A stretch of 64,000 bases of DNA from Entomortierella parvispora (lineage: Eukaryota; Mortierellomycota; Mortierellomycetes; Mortierellales; Mortierellaceae), in NCBI GenBank assembly GCA_963573315.1, contig OY752153.1:1178001-1242000 (forward strand), written 5' to 3'. The notes under the pieces are model-generated. The model was not told where the DNA came from. It ran no database searches and worked only from the letters and a program-made list of their open reading frames with translations. The translations under genes and the position numbers were made by a program. Of the stretch, positions 57,841-64,000 are shown piece by piece (the stretch's first letter is position 1; each line of letters starts with the position of its first letter).

Positions 57841-58100
57841 AAGCAAAGCAAGTCGATGATTGGTTATTTGTGGTGCATGACCAAGGCGTGGGAATGAGTT
57901 TGATTTAATGAATAGCAATCAGTTCAGTCGTCCATACAAACCGAGTGTCCACGGCGACAGTTGTGAGCAAAGGACCAAGCAAGTCTATGGCTTGTTATTT
58001 GTGGTGCATGACCAGGGCGCGGTGCGTGGGAATGAATTTGATCCAAGGAACAGGTTTTGCGATGCCAATGTTGCACAGCAATCTGTTCAACCGTCCATCC
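57841..58100. repeat. Direct repeat, two units of ~130 bp
   Basis: 57841-57945 and 57969-58100 share GCAAGTC.ATG, GTTATTTGTGGTGCATGACC, GTGGGAATGA.TTTGAT and CAATC.GTTCA. It lies between the two inverted promoter copies. Confidence 0.8.
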
Positions 58101-58314
58101 AAAAAAAACCCCCCATGCCCTTTCGGCTGATAAGTGGAAGTGTCTCCTTGTCGTCACACCGAGTGGGAAGTGGCACAAACAATTGAATGTGAATTCCATT
58201 AGAATCGGATGACAAGGAAAGGGCTGTCGGACTGGACGACAAATAGACACTTCCGTGAACGTGGCTATGGTCTATCATCCGAGCTCGACCGTAATTGTTC
58301 CTTGGTAAATACAC

Positions 58315-58345
58315 CCGCATCGACTGAATTGATCAGTCGATGCGG
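58315..58345. repeat. Perfect 13-bp stem hairpin
   Basis: CCGCATCGACTGA, loop ATTGA, then TCAGTCGATGCGG. Confidence 0.95.
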
Positions 58346-58483
58346 AACTGAAAGGTAAACCAGCATTTTTATTGGTCATTGGCTCTTTCTGAACTATCTC
58401 TCCATTCAACTTCAAGCCAGGACGCTAATGGTCGCACACGATTTCCGCCTGGTGTGTTGGTAAAGGTTGAATAAAGAAATAGA

Positions 58484-58706
58484 CTTTACGCCCAACCCCA
58501 CATATATAAGGGTGTGTCCCCCCTACCAGTGCAGATAGCAGTAAACTCAACCACCTTTACCCGCGACTCTTTCCCCCCATTCCTCCTGCCAGAATTGTCT
58601 TACTTTAGACACTGTCTTCTTGTTCCCAAATCTCTTACGCTCTAGTTCACTTTCTTCCTCTCCACACCCCGAATTTGCTATCACTCGTTACAAAAAAGTG
58701 TTTTCA
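58484..58706 (+). promoter_or_regulatory. Promoter and 5' leader of the lectin gene
   Basis: TATATAA (58503-58509) about 200 nt before the start codon, then a C/T-rich leader. The block 58484-58700 is the inverted partner of 57575-57815. Confidence 0.7.
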
Positions 58707-59803
58707 ATGTTGAAGATTTCTTTGCTTTTGACGCTCATCGCTTCTGCTTTCGCCCAAATCTGGCAACTTGGAAGTCACATTGGCCATGGAATACCCGTGT
58801 ATGAACCAAACAGAGATCTTACTCGGAATAATTTCAGGCACCTTTTAGGCCTGGCTGAACCCCACATGCTTGAAGGTCGCACCACCGACTTTATAAGGGA
58901 TATTAGTTGGCGCCAAGGAAACGTTGTTTTCACGATGACACTCATGTGGGGGGCAACTGCCCCGGATGCCGGATATTTCATGACTCCCATTGTGTGCCCA
59001 AGAACCGACGACGTGCAGCTATTGCAAAATGTGGTTGAACAAAGGATGGCGATCCGGTTGGAAGACAGCGGAGAGACCGGAATCAGGACAATTCAGCTCT
59101 TCCAATTCCATGCATCTTGTTATGGAGGAGGCTCGCAATTGGCTTCGCTATAGCACCAGATGGAGCACCACAAAATGAGAGGGTCATTGGCGGTGGACTC
59201 GAGCCGGTCGTTCATATAACTCCATATGGTGATGGAAAAAATGGTACTTTCATGGATATGACCAGGGAGGAAAATTTTAAATATCGTCCAAACCGAACCC
59301 CAAAGAATATCGCAGCCATTGAGCCGCCAACCGATGACAACTCAAAGGCGAAGCTCCCGACATGCAAAAAACGATCGGATTTTGGTATAATGGACGAGTG
59401 TGCCCTTTTCCCAGGTACTCTCATTTCCGGCAAATCCTTTTGGACAAGTGGTTACCCAGATGGACTTACCTCGATGACCGGCGTTGTGGCAACGTTTCTC
59501 AGTGCTGGCACTTTTTGTGTTGCATTCCCCGATAAAAGACTTCCTTATTGTGGAACTGCTGGTCCTGGCGTCAATAGAGGCCCATTTCAAGCTCATCTTG
59601 AGACCAATGGGGCCCTTTGCTTGTACGACAAGGACGACAAGAATTACGCCTGCACTGCCGGTAGTACAAACGATGGAAATTATCGGATGGTTATCCAAGA
59701 TGATGGCAATCTCGTTATCTATAGGGGAAGAGGTGTCGACCGGCCCATTTGGAACACCAGCACGAATCTTCTCAAGGGTTCTGGCCCCGTTACTTGCATT
59801 TGA
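58707..59803 (+). pseudogene. Secreted B-type (bulb-type) lectin-domain protein, one frameshift
   Basis: The first frame starts MLKISLLLTLIASAFA, a signal peptide cut before QIWQ, and runs to a stop at 59153. The second frame takes over in the same stretch (about 59125-59150) as AIGFAIAPDGAPQNERVIGG and stays open to 59803, so one missing base explains the break; no intron signals fit. Total about 365 residues. The last ~120 residues have the B-lectin pattern (GPFQAHLETNGALCLYDKDD, YRMVIQDDGNLVIY, then PIWNTSTN) with the Q-x-D-x-N-x-V-x-Y mannose-binding consensus largely kept. The N-terminal ~130 residues match nothing I know. Probably an extracellular carbohydrate-binding protein. AATAAA lies at 59866. 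A recent pseudogene or a sequence error are both possible. Confidence 0.7.
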
Positions 59804-59865
59804 GGAATGTTACCGTTTTTGTGCTCGACGTAAAGCTTGCCGTTGTTTCCCCACATTTACCTCCA

Positions 59866-59871
59866 AATAAA
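59866..59871 (+). terminator. Polyadenylation signal of the lectin gene
   Basis: AATAAA 63 nt past the stop codon, an intact 3' end for the transcript. Confidence 0.6.
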
Positions 59872-61264
59872 AGCACGTAAAGTACCCACATCGATGGCAA
59901 AAGGGTGATAGTTGAGAGATTAAAGAACATGCGACACATCTCACCAAGCAAAGGGCGAGAACCAGTCACGAGGCTTCGCTGCGCGAGAATTTTACATCGC
60001 TCTACCACTAGGAATTTACGTCCTTTCAGTTACGAGGTGGCGAAACAGTGGTGAATATCCCGCATTGAAGAGTGTATTCTCGAAGAGTATGACGGTAGTG
60101 AAGATGTCTGTCGGCGAAACAAGACTAGACAAATCGTTAGTTTCGCAATCCGAATTTTGGGTGAGGACGACAAGTGCGAGGGAAGACAGACAGCGATTAG
60201 CGTCCAATTACCAAATTGGTACCAGCAGCTGTCTGCTCGATTTTTTTTCGTGGTTTGTTCGATCTAGACATGTCTCTCTGACTGAACTCATGTCGCCAAT
60301 GCACAGTCCTTCCATTAGTCGAGTCAACTTTCTTATTGTCTTCAAGATCTGATTTGAGGTCCTGGCAGATTGAGGGTATTTATTCGCTCACAAAGATCAT
60401 ATTACAATGTTTCCGTGATAATAGGATTAGTATTTTTTTGAGTATTTTCTCTTATGAACCTCTTACGGACAAGTTCAGTCGAAATATCAAATGGATATAC
60501 AGCGTACACACCACACTCCAAAAGTAAAACCAAATTTTGGCAAATGTCCTCAATCCTCAAAAAAAAATCCCCAAATACTGTTTTCTGTGCCTCCAGCGAT
60601 GCAGTGCAATCTCTTTGGTCGGTCATGATGCCAGTTTTTATGTGGAAGTCGTATCGTCCTACCCGATTCTCCACAAAGCAGCTGATAGATATAGCTTGCA
60701 TCCGGCTGCAAACTGCGAACCTTTCCTGAGGAAATGCAGGGAGAGAGTCATCTGGTGAACTTCATCTGACCCGAAAGATGCAATACCGCATTAGAGATAA
60801 GTACAATCGGGGCGCCACGAAGGACAACATGTGGTGTGTGCTGGCGATAGCCATCATCTCCAGCGTTCTTCCAACGGCGAGGTACAAAAGGCCGCAGAAA
60901 ATTGATGATCTTCAGGGCGAAATAGAAGCCGGTCTTCTGTGAAAGATGTGCCCTTGTACAAGGAATCTTTAATTTGGCCAATGGTAAACTTCGAGCATGA
61001 CAATTGGGACTCCAATGAAGTCTTAATAACAGTGCTCGATATCCTTGGGAGTATTGTATCCCATCACTCGAATGTCAGCGAATATGGGATCCAAGTCATC
61101 CTCTTATCGCATCCGCTTGAGGATGTTGCTTCTCATCATCTTCAGAAACTCGGCGAGGTTTTCGTCACTGCGTAGCTGCGAAGAAGATCCACTTCAGTCG
61201 GACGTCCTACGGAGTGAAACACAGCAGTATGTTGAAGATTAGAAATTTTTTTATTATAAGTATT
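59872..61264. other. Gene-poor stretch with isolated coding-like frames
   Basis: No gene can be supported. A 99-residue minus frame (60701-60402, containing FHIKTGIMTDQRDCTASLEA) and a short minus frame (60981-60748, ending IVLISNAVLHLSGQ) look protein-like but lack neighbours that splice to them. They may be relics. Confidence 0.35.
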
Positions 61265-61669
61265 CTAGTTGAAGTGGCTAGAATATAAAGATGGTAGACG
61301 TTTAACGCAATAGTTCCGGTCCTCTTTGGTGAAGGTTGCTCCACTGCCCCACATTGCTCCAATGCAACCTGGGCTGAATGATGATGCCTGGAATGCAACG
61401 CCATCAAGCATTCTCTCGTGAAGTGGTAGGACTTGGTATTGCGCCACCTCTCCATAACTCAACCCAATAGAATGCCTCGACCGTTTGCTTCTTCGTGAAG
61501 TCTCAAGGCTATCAAAGTCATCTTGATCCAAAGTCGAGGATAGGGTTCGTTTCTCTACATCGACTTGATGGTTTTCCGCAAATGGCTGGGAAATGAGACT
61601 TTTGTTTGGCAATAATGATTCCAGGGCCAAGGTTAGAACCGGCAGAAGAGATGGTGTCACTTTGACCAA
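61265..61669 (-). other. Uncertain 134-residue open frame between short direct repeats
   Basis: The minus frame starting MVKVTPSLLPVLTLALESLL has protein-like composition, including a basic RRSKRSRHS patch, but no domain. An upstream frame (61832-61518) overlaps it in another phase and could be its 5' part with a frameshift. The segment 61265-61976 is bounded by two ~42-nt direct copies (61265-61308 and 61932-61976) sharing AAAGATGGTAGACGTTTAAC, so it may be an insertion. Confidence 0.35.
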
Positions 61670-61865
61670 CTGTCCCAGTTTTCGGCCCTAACACAACGAC
61701 AGAGGTATTTGCGATGTTGTCTAGGTCATCCTTGCCTGGGTCGGCCGTAGGAGCAGCGGCAGCTGCAGTACTCAAGGAAATCGGGAGGGATGCATTCTGG
61801 CGAATACACCAGACAAGGGCAGACGCCACCAATTTAATTAACTAACGAACATTAGAGTCCTGGAC

Positions 61866-61893
61866 AAAAAAAAAAAAAAAAAAAAAAAAAAAA
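61866..61893. repeat. A28 homopolymer
   Basis: Twenty-eight A about 100 bp before duplication copy B. Confidence 0.95.
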
Positions 61894-61968
61894 GAAAAAC
61901 CATTATAATTTCGTCGTTGACTGAATACTTACTGGTTGGAGTGGCTAGAAAATAAAGATGGTAGACGT

Positions 61969-63950
61969 TTAACATAGACCTACATCATTAAGATCATTCC
62001 CTTCATCTGCTCGACCTTCGCCGCCGTTCTTTGGTCCTTCTTTGGTAGCCACCTTCTTTCCGTCAACTACTGCTTCCGGAGGGCGTCCCTTGTAGATATC
62101 GTTGGACGCACCGTTAATGCGAGATTGTTCAAAAGCCTCGACATCACTAGCCTCTTCAATTGCCTCATCTCCATTCTCCTGAGGCCTTCGCAGAGTGGAG
62201 GTTGCTCCTTTGATAGCTGACAAGACTCGTTGAAAGCCTTGATCGGGTATGTTAGGCCCCGTCACATCATCTACTAGGGTCTTTGCGACTCCAACCAACC
62301 GGGCATACCGTGACTTCTTTATCTTTTCCTGCCGACTGGGGCGTGGATCCTCAAATGCCACAACCATGTCTAAAATAGAAAAGAAAAAATGTTTTTTATT
62401 TCAGTAGTAGACAACGCAGAGAAATGCATTTGGTTCCTTGGTTGGCTTTTTTGGTTGTCCATAGAAGAGAAAACCTACCAAAATTTTTTACAAATATCAG
62501 CGCTGTCGTACGTAGAGAACACGTTGAATGTTCTAAATCAGTCTACATGGATAAACATCCATGTAGCTTATATGATACATTCAGGAGAGAATGTAACAAA
62601 ATCCCAAGTATCTCCTCCATCGCTGGGATTAAAACAAGACCAGAGAGGATCTTGTTCGTTCACTTCCTCCTATGTATCGTTGTGGTATAAAAATTGTCAC
62701 TGAAATCGAACGTTCCATCACCCCGGTCCATCCTTGTGAGGCAAACGTCGAAAAATCAGCAAAGAAAGCTGTCTTGAAATCCTGTGATGGTAGAGTCACT
62801 TTGATCGGTCCTCGTACAAATAGTCGTCGCTCTCTAAAACAAGGATGGGAGTACATAGTTCAGAACACAACACAAATGACAAGAGAGACGGGAATCGAGA
62901 TCAAATGTATAATTGACAGACAGCCGACGATTTGGTGCACTTACATCTGAATTTTTAGAGTTCTTAAGAACGTTGTGTATTGTTGTGAAGAGAAACACGA
63001 AAACCGCCTTGAGAGGTTTCGTGAGACTGGGGGGCCGGGAACTTTGAAATGCCTCCATCTCGCCTGTGCCTGTGCTTTGTTTCGATGATGACATTGCACA
63101 GTCCTGCATTCCGATCCCAGATCTGCAGTCCAAAGACATTTCGTCCGTTCCCTTGTATCGTTGTGGTGTAAAAATTTCTTGGACCATCTTTTGTTTGTCG
63201 CGATGGAAACCAAGGTCCTGCGGTGGATCCTCTCGAATGGGCTTTGGGGTGTTTTCCGCAGGGTCTTTAAGCCAAATTTTTTTGAACTGTGGCAAAATAT
63301 CTTCTGGATGCTGAGATGTCGCGTGTGAAATCATCCTGACGTCCTCGGACATTCTATGTTGGGCGTGGCGCGGCTCACCTGGTGCCTTCTGCCGGCCACA
63401 CCTCAAAACCTCCTGCTCCTTGGGATTGGATGACCCGGCTGGCCCAGGTCCAAGTCCCGGTTTGGGAATACAATTCCCAGAGAAGACACCCTGCCCTTCT
63501 TTTCCCTCATCCCCGGAGGGCTCCAATAAGCCGTCTCCTGGTTTCCACGGCATGCTCCCATGAGTTCCATTGGGCAAACTAAAGAAGAAAAACAAAAGAT
63601 GGAATGCACATTAGAATCGCGACGAGGGATGAGCAGACATGACAGAGTTCTTGTGTGAATGGCGACATTGCAGTGTATATAAAGACACCTGCCTCATGGG
63701 AGAGCTGACTTGGGGAGTCGATTGTGGATGAATTGGGGGAAGGGTTGCAGAATGTCCGACTGGGAGACAGAAATAAAAAGACGCGCGTCACTGCGGGACG
63801 TGACAGGGACAAACGACAGGGGCAGGGACTTGATTGGTTGCCTGATTGACTGGGCTCGGAGGGGCAGATCGCCTTTGAGGGCGACGCGGCGCGGGGGGAT
63901 GCAGTGGTTTTTATTGTTTTTCGTATCCGATCCGAGAGACGACAAGCCAC
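61969..63950 (-). CDS. Segmental duplication, copy B: unknown multi-exon gene, internally deleted
   Basis: The minus-strand counterpart of copy A. The 3' exon (62366-61969, after TTTTAG) reads SRYARLVGVAKTLVDDVTGP and continues through FQRVLSAIKGATSTLRRPQE without the stop found in copy A, but about 155 nt of exon present in copy A (55522-55677) are missing here. A long frame at 63595-62834 (GTHGSMPWKPGDGLLEPSGD ... FTPQRYKGTDEMSLDCRSG) is open in copy B only; a second frame over 62985-63270 (NDTRERTKCLWTADLGSECR) is also kept in copy A. Which frame is coded is therefore unresolved. The putative first donor is GTAGGT in copy A and GCAGGT here. No known domain, and the gene may be non-functional. 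Confidence 0.4.
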
Positions 63951-64000
63951 CTCAACTGCCCATCCACCCCTGAAGGTCGTTTTGTTCTTTGGTCTGGTCA

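Noticed and set aside
63710-63973. 87-residue open frame on the plus strand at the right edge
   Set aside because: Opposite strand of duplication copy B; no conservation in copy A.

Overview
The window is a gene-moderate, repeat-rich stretch of a eukaryotic genome, almost certainly a fungus. Genes carry many short spliceosomal introns (about 60-140 nt, GT..AG). The content is a giant group X hybrid histidine kinase, F-box/LRR proteins, an OPT transporter, a two-domain ML protein and small secreted Cys-rich proteins. The F-box expansion, the style of lineage-specific repeats and a relic resembling a Mortierella protein family suggest Mucoromycota, probably Mortierellomycotina; that placement is inference, not proof.

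Layout. 1-10.7 kb: nine-exon hybrid histidine kinase, truncated at its 5' end by the window edge. 10.8-14 kb: gene-poor DNA with a frameshifted PIF1/Helitron-type helicase relic. 14.1-16.8 kb: a small secreted 8-Cys protein and an F-box/LRR gene. 17.5-25.2 kb: repeat island with a tRNA-derived SINE-like element, a 3.7-kb fold-back element, an RNase H relic of a retrotransposon, tandem repeats, a 34-bp palindrome and a dead F-box paralogue. 25.3-32 kb: a PLP-dependent group II decarboxylase (minus) divergent from a second F-box gene, which converges on a third, frameshifted F-box gene. 32-37 kb: minisatellites, a secreted two-module Cys peptide and a secreted tandem ML-domain protein. 37.5-42.4 kb: second fold-back copy, inverted relative to the first, and a decayed gene fragment. 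43.5-46 kb: OPT oligopeptide transporter (minus). 46.7-48.2 kb: a non-autonomous element with inverted-repeat ends. 48.2-54.8 kb: two paralogous unknown genes in opposite orientation around a block of decayed DNA holding a fused hAT/Ty3 integrase ORF. 55-64 kb: a 1.7-kb segmental duplication, with a secreted B-type lectin gene (frameshifted here) and a divergent small ORF between the copies; the two face away from each other behind inverted copies of the same promoter.

The clear cellular genes cover signalling (histidine kinase), ubiquitin-ligase substrate adaptors (F-box), nutrient import (OPT), amino-acid decarboxylation and secreted surface or lipid/carbohydrate-binding functions. They do not form an obvious cluster. 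The most unusual material is structural: the fold-back pair, the inverted promoter duplication, the chimeric transposon ORF and the split pseudo-receiver in the histidine kinase. Gene models were spliced by eye; junctions are given where the reading frame and conserved motifs force them.
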